Assembly: GCA_012719495.1 (NCBI GenBank)
Contig: JAAYAG010000060.1
Location: 64,001 to 128,000 of the forward strand
DNA length: 64,000 bases
Origin: Bacteroidales bacterium
GTDB taxonomy: Bacteria > Bacteroidota > Bacteroidia > Bacteroidales > Prolixibacteraceae
Direction: 5' to 3'
The position numbers and the translations under genes are program-made. Numbering within the stretch: the stretch's first letter is position 1; every line of letters begins with the position of its first letter. The notes below the pieces were generated by a model that made no database searches, was not told the origin of the DNA, and saw only the letters and a program-made list of their open reading frames with translations. Positions 1-9,126 of the stretch are shown here, piece by piece.

Positions 1-2
1 GG

Positions 3-209
3 ATGCTTGCCTCAAATTACAGGCTTTTTCCGTCGCGTATTACAAGGATAAAACCAAAACCCTCAGCCAGCATATCCAGGGTTCTTTTAGAATTTAGGAA
101 TGAAGCAACTCTTGATTTCGAAACAGAGTTGACAATTGAAACCGAAAAGCACCATGAATATCAACCTGAAACGATAGCTTTGATGCGTGATTTTTATTTA
201 TCGTTATGA
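3..209 (+). CDS. trmN6: tRNA1(Val) (adenine(37)-N6)-methyltransferase, C-terminal fragment (cut by window edge)
   Basis: Only the last 68 or so codons lie in the window, so the SAM-binding core and catalytic NPPY motif are outside it. The visible tail, RVLLEFRNE followed by LTIE and ending ETIALMRDFYLSL, matches from memory the end of the E. coli TrmN6 (YfiC) protein (RVLLAF, then LVIRG and YTALTQAFYLFM). That enzyme methylates N6 of adenine 37 in tRNA1(Val). The stop overlaps the stop of the convergent cvpA gene by a few bases. The call rests on this C-terminal resemblance alone; another small YfiC-like methyltransferase is possible. Confidence 0.65.
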   Translation: MLASNYRLFPSRITRIKPKPSASISRVLLEFRNEATLDFETELTIETEKHHEYQPETIALMRDFYLSL

Positions 210-755
210 TTTTTTCAGTGAGTCGGGCTCAGCATTCTTCTTCTTATTTCTGTCGGAGCCTTTAAAATCCTCGTAGACTCCTTTAAAAAATGGAAAACTA
301 AAAACAGCCACATCACGCAAGGGTTCATACATTTTGGCTTCTTTTATCTTTTTCTCGGGAAACACAGGCAGCATCTCATCAATAGTGTCGACAAACATAA
401 AAAACAGCCCGAAAAAGAAAGCACTTTTGAACAAGGCTAATAGTCCACCAAAAATTCGATTAAGTGCTCCCATGTTCACCATCTCTAGTGCATGTTCAAT
501 CGCTTTGGCAATAATATGTACCAAGATAGCTATCGCAGCAAAAGTGAGCCCAAAGGCCAAAATTTGTACCCAGTCTCCGGTAAAGTTCAAGCGAAACTCA
601 AGAAAATCGCGGGTAGCGCCAGAAAACTTTATTGCCCCCCAAACGCCAGCCACCAAGCCAACCAAAGAGGCTAGTTCATAAATAAAACCATTCTTTAATC
701 CCCCAAGAAAAGAAAAGAGTAAAAGAATTATTACAATGTAGTCGATATAATTCAT
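204..755 (-). CDS. cvpA: CvpA family inner-membrane protein
   Basis: A 183-residue protein with four hydrophobic segments (about residues 3-22, 25-45, 64-84 and 100-124) and a charged cytoplasmic tail rich in Lys and Glu, the usual layout of the CvpA/colicin V production family. It opens MNYIDYIVIILLLFSFLGG, and the Gly-rich first loop (GLKNGFIYELASLVGL) is the most conserved family segment. Homologues are linked to envelope homeostasis, but the biochemical role is unsettled. It converges on the methyltransferase fragment and is divergent from the GH3 gene. Confidence 0.85.
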   Translation of the reverse strand: MNYIDYIVIILLLFSFLGGLKNGFIYELASLVGLVAGVWGAIKFSGATRDFLEFRLNFTGDWVQILAFGLTFAAIAILVHIIAKAIEHALEMVNMGALNRIFGGLLALFKSAFFFGLFFMFVDTIDEMLPVFPEKKIKEAKMYEPLRDVAVFSFPFFKGVYEDFKGSDRNKKKNAEPDSLKKS

Positions 756-820
756 GGCTAAAAAATTACAATTTGAACAAAATTAACGCACCAAATTAAA
801 AGAAACAGATTTTTAGCCTA

Positions 821-828
821 TAAATTTG
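821..828 (+). promoter_or_regulatory. Bacteroidota-type -7 box upstream of the GH3 gene
   Basis: The octamer TAAATTTG fits the TAnnTTTG -7 consensus of the Bacteroidota primary sigma factor and lies 39 bases before the ATG at 868. It makes a TTG start at 826 implausible. No clear -33 TTTG was seen at the expected spacing. Confidence 0.45.
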
Positions 829-867
829 TTACTTTCACCTATTATTACGAACCGAAAAACTGAATAC

Positions 868-2385
868 ATGAAATTGTTTCAACGGAGCCTTAAAAGTGTT
901 TTTAGCTTACGATACAAAAAGATAGAACAGTTCTGTAAAGACCCCAAAGGTAGTCAGGATGCTGTTCTGAATGAATTACTTTCTAAAGCAAAAAAAACCG
1001 AATGGGGTACCAGCCACAATTTCAAAAAAGTTAAATCGTATGAAGAATATACTGCAAATGTTCCGCTGAACGACTACGAAACCCTTAAAGGATATATTGA
1101 AAGAATGGTTTCGGGCGAGAAGAACATCTTGTGGCCCGGGCAGGTTAAATGGTTTGCAAAATCGTCGGGAACCACTAACGATAAAAGTAAGTTCATCCCG
1201 GTTAGCAACGAATCACTCCACAAATGTCACTACAAAGCAGCGCTCGATGTTTTTGCACTTTACGTAAAGAATAATCCCGACACAAAAATCCTTACTGGAA
1301 AAAATCTCACTATTGGTGGAAGTCAACGCATTAGCGCATTAAGCAACAAAACCCATACAGGCGACCTTTCAGCCGTTATGCTCTATAACCTTCCAAAATT
1401 ATCGAGGCTTAAGAACACTCCTTCAGCTGATATTGCTTTAATCCCCGACTTTGAAGAAAAAATTGAAAAAATAATAAAAGCCACTGTTAAAGAAAACATT
1501 ATCAGCTTTTCGGGGGTGCCATCTTGGTTTTTGGTGATGATAAAAAAGGTGCTTGAAGAAACCGGAAAACAAAACCTGCTCGAAGTTTGGCCCAACCTTG
1601 AAGTTTTTGCTCATGGGGGGGTAAATTTCGACCCGTATCGTGAACAATACAAGAAGTTAATACCTTCTGATAAAATGCGTTACATGAACACATATAATGC
1701 CTCAGAAGGGTTTTTTGGTATTCAAAACGACCTTGGTGTTGACGATTTGCTACTCATGCTCGACTATGGAATTTTCTATGAGTTTATCGACATGGATAAC
1801 TTCTTTGTTGTAAACCCATTAGTAATACCCCTTTGGAAAGTCGAAAAAGGAATTAACTATGCTATGGTAATTTCGACCAACGGCGGTTTATGGCGATATG
1901 TTATTGGCGACACTGTAAGTTTCACATCGACAAACCCATACAAAATAAAAATTACTGGACGTACTCGGCACTTTATCAATGCTTTTGGAGAAGAACTCAT
2001 TATTGACAATGCAGAAAAGGGGCTGAAAAAAGCTTGCGAAACAACCGGTGCCACCATCAACGAATACACTGCAGGCCCCGTTTTCATGGGAGACGACCAG
2101 AAAGGATGCCATCAATGGATTATCGAATTTGAAAAACAACCCGAAAACGTGGAAGAATTTGCCGAAGTACTCGACAACGAACTGAAACTCCTCAACTCAG
2201 ATTACGAAGCAAAACGATACAAAAACCTTACACTCAGATCGCCACAAATAATTATTGCCCCCCAGGGAACGTTCTACCTTTGGCTTAAAAACAAAGGAAA
2301 AGTTGGCGGACAAAACAAAATTCCAAGGCTCGCAAATAACCGGGAATACCTCGATTCGCTACTCGAAATCTTACCAAAATCATAA
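868..2385 (+). CDS. GH3 auxin-responsive promoter family protein (acyl-adenylate-forming ligase)
   Basis: About 505 residues from the ATG at 868 (MKLFQRSL), preferred because an upstream in-frame TTG overlaps the promoter box. GH3 enzymes belong to the ANL superfamily and join carboxylic acids to amino acids through an acyl-adenylate. Visible family motifs are the nucleotide-binding loop FAKSSGTTNDKSKFIPVS near residue 90, YNASEGFFG near 275, and WRYVIGDTVSFT near 335. Plant members conjugate auxin and jasmonate; the substrate of bacterial members is not established, and nothing in the neighbourhood reveals it. Monocistronic, with a gap of about 120 bases before the next gene. Confidence 0.85.
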   Translation: MKLFQRSLKSVFSLRYKKIEQFCKDPKGSQDAVLNELLSKAKKTEWGTSHNFKKVKSYEEYTANVPLNDYETLKGYIERMVSGEKNILWPGQVKWFAKSSGTTNDKSKFIPVSNESLHKCHYKAALDVFALYVKNNPDTKILTGKNLTIGGSQRISALSNKTHTGDLSAVMLYNLPKLSRLKNTPSADIALIPDFEEKIEKIIKATVKENIISFSGVPSWFLVMIKKVLEETGKQNLLEVWPNLEVFAHGGVNFDPYREQYKKLIPSDKMRYMNTYNASEGFFGIQNDLGVDDLLLMLDYGIFYEFIDMDNFFVVNPLVIPLWKVEKGINYAMVISTNGGLWRYVIGDTVSFTSTNPYKIKITGRTRHFINAFGEELIIDNAEKGLKKACETTGATINEYTAGPVFMGDDQKGCHQWIIEFEKQPENVEEFAEVLDNELKLLNSDYEAKRYKNLTLRSPQIIIAPQGTFYLWLKNKGKVGGQNKIPRLANNREYLDSLLEILPKS

Positions 2386-2508
2386 ATCACAGGAATATTT
2401 TCGTACCTCTTCTGCCGTCAAAAATTCCCGAATATTTTAGAAAAAATAGGTCGTGTTAGAGCACGAATTATTACCTTCGCACGAAGTAAAAATTAAATCT
2501 TGAATACT

Positions 2509-3123
2509 ATGCACATTGCTGTTGCCGGAAATATTGGGGCAGGAAAAACCACACTTACCACATTGCTTGCCAAGCATTACAATTGGATACCCAACTACGA
2601 AACAGTCGATAACAATCCGTATCTCGACGATTTTTACAATGACATGCAACGGTGGTCATTCAACCTTCAGATCTTTTTTCTGAATACCCGTTTCAAACAA
2701 ATTGTAGAAATACGAAAATCGGAAAAGACCATTATTCAAGACCGTACCATCTTTGAAGATGCCGAAATTTTTGCCCCAAACTTGCACGACATGGGCCTAA
2801 TGTCGACGCGCGATTTTGAAAATTACCGTGCACTCTATAACCTCATGATTGCCCTTATTCAGCCACCCGATTTACTGATTTACCTGAGGGCTTCAGTCCC
2901 AAAACTGGTTAGCCAGATTCAGCAACGTGGCCGGGCCTACGAAGAATCGATAAGGCTCGATTACCTGAAAATGCTTAACGAGCGCTATGAACTTTGGATT
3001 AGCCGCTACGAAGGCAGTAAACTTTTAATAATCAACGTAGACGATACTGATTTTCAAAATAATCCTGAAGACCTGAGTAAAATCATCGATGGAATTAATG
3101 CCCAAATTCATGGGCTCTTTTAA
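2509..3123 (+). CDS. Deoxynucleoside kinase (dNK/dGK family)
   Basis: About 204 residues from the ATG at 2509 (MHIAVAGNIGAGKTTLTTLL); the P-loop GNIGAGKT starts at residue 8. The ERS-type motif is present as QDRTIFEDA and the lid region as RGRAYEESIRLDYL, both typical of the deoxyguanosine/deoxyadenosine kinase family. It phosphorylates salvaged deoxynucleosides in the cytoplasm. It leads a tight set with mazG (3-base gap) and a PAP2 phosphatase, which fits a nucleotide-pool role for the first two genes. Substrate choice (dG, dA or T) cannot be read from the sequence. Confidence 0.88.
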   Translation: MHIAVAGNIGAGKTTLTTLLAKHYNWIPNYETVDNNPYLDDFYNDMQRWSFNLQIFFLNTRFKQIVEIRKSEKTIIQDRTIFEDAEIFAPNLHDMGLMSTRDFENYRALYNLMIALIQPPDLLIYLRASVPKLVSQIQQRGRAYEESIRLDYLKMLNERYELWISRYEGSKLLIINVDDTDFQNNPEDLSKIIDGINAQIHGLF

Positions 3124-3126
3124 ATC

Positions 3127-3900
3127 ATGCAAAACAAGCTGGAACAATTTGAACGCCTGCTCTCTATCCTCGATGAACTAAGGGTGAAATGCCCGTGGGA
3201 CAGGGAGCAAACCATTGAAAGCCTTCGCCATCTCACCATTGAAGAAACTTACGAACTAGGCGAGGCAATCTTGAAAAACGATATGCAAGAGCTAAAAAAA
3301 GAATTAGGCGACCTTCTTCTTCATATTGTTTTTTATGCCAAAATTGCAGAAGAAAAACAAATATTTGATATTGCTGATGTTATTGACTCACTCTGCAAAA
3401 AGCTTATTTTCAGACATCCTCATGTTTTTGGAGATGTTACCGTTGAAAACTCAACCCAGGTAACTGAAAACTGGGAAGCATTGAAGTTGAAGGAAAAAGC
3501 TAAAAAAAGAGTGCTCGAAGGGGTTCCTCAATCATTACCTGCATTGGTGAAAGCAAACCGCATACAGGATAAAGCAAGGGGTGTTGGGTTCGACTGGGAA
3601 AAACGAGAACAAGTTTGGGATAAGGTAAAAGAAGAGTTTGAAGAATTTGAAGTCGAAATGAAGGCAGGAAACAATGTCGACATGGAAAAAGAATTTGGCG
3701 ACCTGCTCTTTTCACTCGTCAATGCAGCTCGTTTATATAAAATTGACCCTGAATCGGCCCTGGAGCGAACCAACCTAAAATTCATAAAACGCTTCAATTA
3801 CCTTGAGGAACAAACACTGATGAAAGGGCTTTCGCTCCACGATATGTCATTGGCCGAAATGGACGTTATATGGGAGGACGCAAAAAAATTCGACCAATAA
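3127..3900 (+). CDS. mazG: Nucleoside triphosphate pyrophosphohydrolase MazG
   Basis: A 257-residue protein with the two MazG folds of the E. coli-type enzyme. The N-terminal domain shows CPWDREQTIESLRHLTIEE and EETYELGEA with KKELGDLLLH; the C-terminal domain shows VGFDWEKREQVWDKVKEE and EKEFGDLLFSLVNAAR. The paired EExxE and ExxD residues bind Mg2+. It hydrolyses NTPs and dNTPs to the monophosphate and PPi, limiting aberrant nucleotides. It follows the deoxynucleoside kinase after three bases, and its 3' end overlaps the next gene. Confidence 0.93.
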   Translation: MQNKLEQFERLLSILDELRVKCPWDREQTIESLRHLTIEETYELGEAILKNDMQELKKELGDLLLHIVFYAKIAEEKQIFDIADVIDSLCKKLIFRHPHVFGDVTVENSTQVTENWEALKLKEKAKKRVLEGVPQSLPALVKANRIQDKARGVGFDWEKREQVWDKVKEEFEEFEVEMKAGNNVDMEKEFGDLLFSLVNAARLYKIDPESALERTNLKFIKRFNYLEEQTLMKGLSLHDMSLAEMDVIWEDAKKFDQ

Positions 3901-4700
3901 CAACATACACATGGGCTTTACTTTGTGCCCTGTCGATTTTTACGCTTCCGCTAAAAGCAGAGCAAAACGATACGTGTGTCGTAAAAAAAGTAATCATCCA
4001 TGGACTTGATGATGCAAAAAAATGGGCTGTTTCTCCCCTAAAATGGAATTCGTCACAATGGCTAACCTTTGGCGGAGTGTCTGCTGCAACCGGAGCACTT
4101 ATTTTATGGGGCGACCAATGGGTTTACGATAAGGCAAATACTATACACTCTCCTACCCTTGACAAAGTTTCACCAGGATTAGAACCCATTGGACATGCCT
4201 ATTTAGCCGTATCTGTTTCAGGCTTTCTTCTCCACGGAATTATTGCAAAAAATAACTATTCGATCGAAACCGCACTTATTGCCTCGGAAAGTATTCTGCT
4301 GAATACTATTCTTGTTCAAGCAGTAAAAAATACATTGGGAAGAAACCGGCCAAACGATTCTGGCAGCACGAACCCACATATATGGAACGGCCCCTTTTTC
4401 AAAGGAAATTCTTTCTTTTCAGGACATACCTCAACCGCATTTTCTGTCGCTTCGGTGTATGCCTATAGATACCGTGATACTGGGTGGGTTCCAGTTCTCT
4501 CATACGGATTAACCACACTTGTCGGCCTTCAGCGTATATATGAAAACCGCCATTGGGCCAGCGATGTTCTTTTCGGAGCAGCAGCAGGAACTGCCACCGG
4601 TATTTTTTTATGTTATCAATGGGAAAAACAAGGCATCCGCTTTTATCCGTCGTTTCAGCCACAAGGAGCAGGCCTGACCCTTGTCATTCCTATAAAATAA
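3870..4700 (+). CDS. PAP2-family phosphatase, exported or membrane-bound
   Basis: A 276-residue protein whose ATG at 3870 overlaps mazG by 31 bases. A signal-like hydrophobic stretch is at about residues 11-29. All three PAP2 motifs are visible: KNTLGRNRPND, SFFSGHTSTAFS and RIYENRHWASDVLFG, giving the Lys-Arg-Pro, Ser-Gly-His and Arg...His...Asp catalytic set. Family members dephosphorylate undecaprenyl-PP, phosphatidate-type lipids or lipid A on the periplasmic side. The substrate is not evident; lipid recycling or lipid A dephosphorylation are the main options. The gene ends 11 bases from the convergent zinc operon. Confidence 0.85.
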   Translation: MGGRKKIRPITTYTWALLCALSIFTLPLKAEQNDTCVVKKVIIHGLDDAKKWAVSPLKWNSSQWLTFGGVSAATGALILWGDQWVYDKANTIHSPTLDKVSPGLEPIGHAYLAVSVSGFLLHGIIAKNNYSIETALIASESILLNTILVQAVKNTLGRNRPNDSGSTNPHIWNGPFFKGNSFFSGHTSTAFSVASVYAYRYRDTGWVPVLSYGLTTLVGLQRIYENRHWASDVLFGAAAGTATGIFLCYQWEKQGIRFYPSFQPQGAGLTLVIPIK

Positions 4701-4711
4701 GCTGTTGGTGA

Positions 4712-5545
4712 TCAAAAAGAATTCCCGCTTCGTCGATACAAAAAGCCTTTAGCTGTGAGAAATAATTTACCTACCAGAAAAAGAGCCGTCAACAGCAATA
4801 TAATAGTAGCGCCAGAGGGCAAATCGGTGTAATACGAAATATAAAGCCCCGCAAGCATCCCAATTAATCCGATGAACACCGAAGCAATCATTATAGACCG
4901 AAAATCCTTGGTAAAAAGGTTTGCTGTAGCCTGAGGTAGGGTGAGCAACGATAATACAAGGATAACGCCCGAAATGCGGATACTGGCGACAATTACCAGG
5001 GCCATCAGCGCCATTAAGGTATAATTGAAAAAAGAAACTGGTAGATTGCGTGCCCGGGCGAATTCTTCGTCGAAAGCGATCATAACAATTACCCTAAAGA
5101 AAAACGAGAATAAAATAACAAGAATCGCCGAAAGAACCGCCATATACGCCAAATCGGCAAAAGTAACAGTGAGGATACTACCAAACAAAAAACTCATTAG
5201 GTTGGGCGAATAACCCGGGGTGATGGCAATAAAAACAATCCCAATGGCCATACCTAAGGACCACCAGATCGCTATTGATGAATCCTGCCTGATATTTCCA
5301 TTCTGGCTAAAATAATTGATCCCTAAGGCCGAGAGTACAGCAAAAACTGCAGCTCCAACAATTGGGTTCATCCCTAGATAGTAGGCAATTCCAATACCTC
5401 CGAAAGAAGCGTGGGTGATGCCGCCACCAATAAAAACCATCCTGCGTGAGACAATATAAGTTCCAATAATACCACACGAAACCGACGACAACAATGCCGC
5501 CAACAACGCATTGGTAAAAAAATCGTATTGCAATAATTCAAGCAT
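4712..5545 (-). CDS. znuB: Zinc/manganese ABC transporter, permease subunit
   Basis: A 277-residue very hydrophobic protein of the ABC-3 permease family (ZnuB/MntB type) with about eight membrane segments. The N-terminal SRRMVFIGGGITHASFGGIG region is the characteristic ABC-3 signature. It is the last gene of a minus-strand importer operon, 17 bases after the ATPase gene. Metal choice is inferred from the histidine-bearing binding protein upstream; Mn2+ or Fe2+ cannot be excluded. Confidence 0.9.
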   Translation of the reverse strand: MLELLQYDFFTNALLAALLSSVSCGIIGTYIVSRRMVFIGGGITHASFGGIGIAYYLGMNPIVGAAVFAVLSALGINYFSQNGNIRQDSSIAIWWSLGMAIGIVFIAITPGYSPNLMSFLFGSILTVTFADLAYMAVLSAILVILFSFFFRVIVMIAFDEEFARARNLPVSFFNYTLMALMALVIVASIRISGVILVLSLLTLPQATANLFTKDFRSIMIASVFIGLIGMLAGLYISYYTDLPSGATIILLLTALFLVGKLFLTAKGFLYRRSGNSF

Positions 5546-5562
5546 AGCGTTATCGTGGTAGT

Positions 5563-6321
5563 TTAATGTGAGTGATTATGAGTTGCCAATACAGTGTGAG
5601 GAACGCTGCCATGGGTAATGATCTGAATTGGACAGTTGTACGAAGCTAATTGTTCGGGCGAGATAATATTTGAGCGATGGTAATGCAACTCGCGGTTAAC
5701 ACAAGCAATACATTTTACATACGTACTGATCGTTCCAACATCGTGCGAGACTAATAATATAGCCATCCGTTGGTTCAGCTCGCGTAATTTCCGATAAAGC
5801 TCGCCTTCAAACTGATTGTCTACATAAGTGTCAGGCTCGTCAAGTATTAGAATACGAGGATCTGAAATAAGCGCTCTTCCTAGAAAAGTACGTTGCATTT
5901 GCCCTCCCGAAAGTTCTCCTATAGGCCGATGGGCGAAACGTCCAATTCCCAATTCATCGATTATAGCTTCTACCCTCTGCTTATCTTTTTTGAAGAACCC
6001 CATCTTCCATTTTCCTTGCATGGCAAGCCCCGAATGAATTACATCAAACACAGTAATTGGAAACTTACTGTCGAATTTGTTCACCTGAGGAAGATAACCA
6101 ATGTCGCCCCTTTTGTTTTTCATCGATTCTGAAAAAAGAATTTCTCCCGATTGTGGCTGAACCAACCCAAGAATTGCTTTGAGCAACGTAGTTTTCCCGC
6201 CCCCATTTGGACCAATTATGCCAATAAAGTCGTTTTCTTCAACAACAAGATTGGCTCTTTCGAGCACAACTTTTGTGTCGTACGAAACAGTTAAATCTCT
6301 TATTGTCAATAAATTACTCAT
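5563..6321 (-). CDS. znuC: Zinc/manganese ABC transporter, ATP-binding subunit
   Basis: A 252-residue ABC ATPase. Walker A is GPNGGGKTTLLKA, the signature is LSGGQMQRTFLGRAL, Walker B is ILILDEPDTYVD, and the switch His is in LLVSHDVGT. It pairs with ZnuA and ZnuB-like proteins to drive periplasm-to-cytoplasm metal uptake. The C-terminal tail contains several His residues (THGSVPHTVLATHNHSH), a metal-binding-like ending. The start codon overlaps the end of znuA by eight bases, implying coupled translation. Confidence 0.93.
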   Translation of the reverse strand: MSNLLTIRDLTVSYDTKVVLERANLVVEENDFIGIIGPNGGGKTTLLKAILGLVQPQSGEILFSESMKNKRGDIGYLPQVNKFDSKFPITVFDVIHSGLAMQGKWKMGFFKKDKQRVEAIIDELGIGRFAHRPIGELSGGQMQRTFLGRALISDPRILILDEPDTYVDNQFEGELYRKLRELNQRMAILLVSHDVGTISTYVKCIACVNRELHYHRSNIISPEQLASYNCPIQIITHGSVPHTVLATHNHSH

Positions 6322-7219
6322 TGGTCACAATATGCATGGCTTTTTTCATTTTTGCAGCAATTGAGTACATTTCACCTAACCAATTCTCGGCTAACGGATC
6401 GATTGCTTCAACATTGCCTCCAATCTCTCGGGCAATAGACTGAGCTTTAGCTGTTTCGAACTGCGATTGAATGAAAATAGTTTTTATTTTTTTTGCCCGG
6501 GCAATGTCAACCATTTTTTTCATGTGAGCTGTACTTGGTGATTTCCCTTCAAACTCAATTCCATATTGTTCGATATGATAATCACGTGCAAAATAAGCCA
6601 TTGCTGGATGAAAAATCATAAACGCCTTACTGATTGAATCGTTAAACATAAACCGTATATGATTATCGAGGGTATCTATTTTAGAAATAAATGCATTTAA
6701 ATTCTTCTCGAAAACTACTTTTTGCGAAGGATAACTTTTCACAAGTTCAGCACAAATTGTCCGGGACATGGTTTTCACGTTCTCTGGTGAGGTCCAGATA
6801 TGTGGATCGGTGCCATGAACTTGTTTGTTCTTTGCATGGTTTTCGCCGTGGGTACATTCGTCTTCAAGCAAGTCGAGCCCCTTGCTGCACGAGATATATT
6901 TTACCTTTGGAGCAATAGCCGTAACCTTTTTAATCCAAGTCTTTTCGAAACCTAAATGTCCGATGTAAAAATAGTAGGATGAATTTGACAATTCGGTCAT
7001 TTGTTTTGAAGTTGGCTCAAAATCTTCAGGGCTCGAACCCGGCGGAAGAATTACATTTACCTGTAAAAAATCTCCCGCTATTTGCTCAATAAAAAATTTC
7101 TGAGGTAAAATACTTACCGTTACCACTGGCTTTTTCGAGTCTTTTTTACCATCTCCGTTAGCAAAGCCTGTAACGACAAAAACCAAAAACATAAAAAATA
7201 GAGTAATATTTTTTCTCAT
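6314..7219 (-). CDS. znuA: Zinc ABC transporter, periplasmic metal-binding protein
   Basis: A 301-residue cluster 9 (A-I) binding protein with a signal peptide at residues 1-20. Likely metal ligands are the His in FYIGHLGFEK, the His in GTDPHIWTSP, the His in MIFHPAMAYF and the Asp in AIDPLAENW. A loop with HGENHAKNKQVHG sits just before the second ligand, as in ZnuA-type zinc binders but short. It opens the operon znuA-znuC-znuB; a -7-like box sits upstream on the minus strand. Confidence 0.9.
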   Translation of the reverse strand: MRKNITLFFMFLVFVVTGFANGDGKKDSKKPVVTVSILPQKFFIEQIAGDFLQVNVILPPGSSPEDFEPTSKQMTELSNSSYYFYIGHLGFEKTWIKKVTAIAPKVKYISCSKGLDLLEDECTHGENHAKNKQVHGTDPHIWTSPENVKTMSRTICAELVKSYPSQKVVFEKNLNAFISKIDTLDNHIRFMFNDSISKAFMIFHPAMAYFARDYHIEQYGIEFEGKSPSTAHMKKMVDIARAKKIKTIFIQSQFETAKAQSIAREIGGNVEAIDPLAENWLGEMYSIAAKMKKAMHIVTNE

Positions 7220-7247
7220 GCCAATAAGATTATTCTACATTAAAACT

Positions 7248-7255
7248 CAAATATA
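7248..7255 (-). promoter_or_regulatory. -7 box upstream of the zinc transporter operon
   Basis: Read on the minus strand this is TATATTTG, a match to TAnnTTTG, 29 bases before the znuA start. No certain Zur operator was recognised around it. Confidence 0.4.
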
Positions 7256-7311
7256 AACAAAGATGAAGTGATAGAAGTTTCATTGTTACACCTTAAAACA
7301 AAATTCTAACA

Positions 7312-7617
7312 TTAGTGCCGCTTTTTCAGCCGAACCTTTTCAAATGTAAACAATTTTTCTCCTTTCGGAGGAACCGGATCGTAGCCATGTGTTCCCCAAG
7401 GATGGCATTTCGAGAGACGCCGAAATCCAAGAAATGTTCCTAAAAATGGTCCATGAATTTTTATGGCTTCAATCATGTAAGAAGAACATGTGGGTATGTG
7501 CCTGCACGATGCCGGGGTGAGTGGAGAAATTGCATATTTATAAAAGTAAACCAAACCCAACAACGGAAGGCTCACTATTTTTTTCACTATTCCCCATATT
7601 ACCCCAATTGCTTTCAA
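7312..7617 (-). CDS. yidD: Membrane protein insertion efficiency factor YidD
   Basis: A 101-residue protein with an N-terminal amphipathic or membrane segment and the YidD core: YKYAISPLTPASCRHIPTCS, then YMIEAIKIHG and CHPWGTHGYDPVP, with the conserved cysteines. YidD assists membrane-protein insertion beside YidC. In many bacteria it lies in the rpmH-rnpA-yidD-yidC cluster; here it follows dcd after nine bases, so that cluster is not present. Confidence 0.93.
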   Translation of the reverse strand: MKAIGVIWGIVKKIVSLPLLGLVYFYKYAISPLTPASCRHIPTCSSYMIEAIKIHGPFLGTFLGFRRLSKCHPWGTHGYDPVPPKGEKLFTFEKVRLKKRH

Positions 7618-7626
7618 ATGAATATT

Positions 7627-8154
7627 TTATGTTGATTTCAAAAAATCTTTATAGAGCAAACTTGGCTGTATGCCTTCATTATGCTGGTATTTTCCGCTCC
7701 GGTAATTATCGTATTCTCCGTTGATGTCGTGGTAATATATTTGACAAACCTCAACACCAGGATAAATACGTATTGGTTGTACACAAAAAATTTCAAGAGT
7801 CCAAAATCCGGCAAAGCCCACATCTCCAAAACCTGCGGTTATATGGATGCACATCCCAAGTCTCCCAATCGACGATCTTCCTTCGAGCATAGGGACCAAA
7901 CCTTCAGTACGCGTATATTCAAGTGTTCGTCCAAGATAAAGTTTTCCCGGTTCAAGCAAAAAACCTTCTTCAGGGATAATTATTTCGTGCGCCTTGTTTT
8001 CCTTTTTCATATCAAGCTCTAAATCATCATATTCGAGTAGCTTATTGTGAAGCCTCAAATTGTAACTATTAGGATTTAACTGTGCGCTAGTATATGGTTC
8101 GATAAAGATGGTTTTGTTTAACCTTTTTTCAATCTCTCGTCCGGATAAAATCAT
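7627..8154 (-). CDS. dcd: dCTP deaminase
   Basis: About 175 residues from the ATG at 8154 (MILSGREIEKRL); an upstream in-frame ATG at 8166 would add MFLP, but family members usually begin at the later one. Motifs are NPNSYNLRLHNKL, the active-site GRSSIGRLGMCIHITAG and GFAGFWTLEIF with the catalytic Glu. It deaminates dCTP to dUTP in pyrimidine deoxynucleotide synthesis. A bifunctional dCTP deaminase/dUTPase is possible but cannot be told from these motifs. It forms a short operon with yidD. Confidence 0.9.
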   Translation of the reverse strand: MILSGREIEKRLNKTIFIEPYTSAQLNPNSYNLRLHNKLLEYDDLELDMKKENKAHEIIIPEEGFLLEPGKLYLGRTLEYTRTEGLVPMLEGRSSIGRLGMCIHITAGFGDVGFAGFWTLEIFCVQPIRIYPGVEVCQIYYHDINGEYDNYRSGKYQHNEGIQPSLLYKDFLKST

Positions 8155-8398
8155 GGGTAAAAACATTTAAAATGAACGACAAATATAACGACTCGAAACT
8201 CGAAAACCCAAAACAGGAATCATATTTAATTTTCTAATGCAGATTAATCAGAATTACTCAACTCATCGAGTCTTACAGAACCCCGACAGAGATGATTTAT
8301 TCAGATGAAGATCCGTAAAGCAATTTGCCCGTATACTTCATAAACTGAACTTTACGAATTATTCCTTGTTAATTTGGCATAATACATCGAAAAAACCT

Positions 8399-9055
8399 AT
8401 GGATGATCAGTTTCTATTTTCAAATAATGTAATCGGGCTGAAAGAAATTGCCAATGAAAAATATTGCCTTACATTTAAAAAACAGTTTGGGTATAAAGCT
8501 GGTCAAGTGGTACAACTTACCTGCAACCGGAGTATTGAACCACGCCTTTACAGTCTTTGTAGCGGAGAATTCGACCAACAGATGGAAATTCTCTTTGATT
8601 TGAAATTAGGAGGAGAATTAACACCCAAACTGGTTGAACTAAACCCCGGCGATAGGCTGTATGTTTCTCATCCATACGGCCAGTTTTTAAGACCTACCCC
8701 GGAAAAAATGTGGTGGATTGCTACCGGCACCGGTATTGCTCCATTCCGCTCAATGATGCGCTCGGGTTACGAAGCAGACAAAATCTTACATGGAGCCCGA
8801 TTGGAAGAACAATTCTATTTTTCTGATGAATTTAAAACCGCTTTTGGAGAAAAATATGTTCGTTGCAACTCATCAACCAATGAAGTTGGAGATTTTCAGG
8901 GGAGGGTTACCAACTACATTGAATCAGTCAAATCGCTGCCAAAAGATATTAAATATTACCTTTGCGGACGATCGATGATGGTCGTTGAAGTTCGTGACTT
9001 GCTCATTGCACGTGGCGTACCCTTCGAAAACATTTTATCTGAAATTTTCTTCTGA
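8399..9055 (+). CDS. fpr: Ferredoxin/flavodoxin--NADP+ reductase
   Basis: About 218 residues from the ATG at 8399 (MDDQFLFSNNVIGL); an upstream in-frame TTG at 8366 is less likely. The FAD-binding barrel has the RxYS motif in PRLYSLCSGE and HPYGQFL. The NADP-binding half has WIATGTGIAPFRSM and YLCGRSMMVVEV, and the protein ends ILSEIFF. It passes electrons between NADP(H) and ferredoxin or flavodoxin. It lies directly upstream of rlmN, a radical SAM enzyme needing a reductant, so a shared transcript is plausible. Confidence 0.85.
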   Translation: MDDQFLFSNNVIGLKEIANEKYCLTFKKQFGYKAGQVVQLTCNRSIEPRLYSLCSGEFDQQMEILFDLKLGGELTPKLVELNPGDRLYVSHPYGQFLRPTPEKMWWIATGTGIAPFRSMMRSGYEADKILHGARLEEQFYFSDEFKTAFGEKYVRCNSSTNEVGDFQGRVTNYIESVKSLPKDIKYYLCGRSMMVVEVRDLLIARGVPFENILSEIFF

Positions 9056-9126
9056 AAAATGGCTTCATGTTTTTAAATGAATACAACGAAAGCCAAGAAT
9101 ACAATTATATTAAAATTAAGTGCGAA

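Noticed and set aside
334-681. A 115-codon plus-strand frame opposite cvpA
   Set aside because: It mirrors the coding sequence of a well-supported membrane protein; composition is that of an antisense shadow.
6583-6588. CACGTG cores at 6583, 9009 and 47405 as further parS sites
   Set aside because: Their flanks do not match the TGTT and AACA arms of the consensus, and the first and last lie far from the proposed origin.
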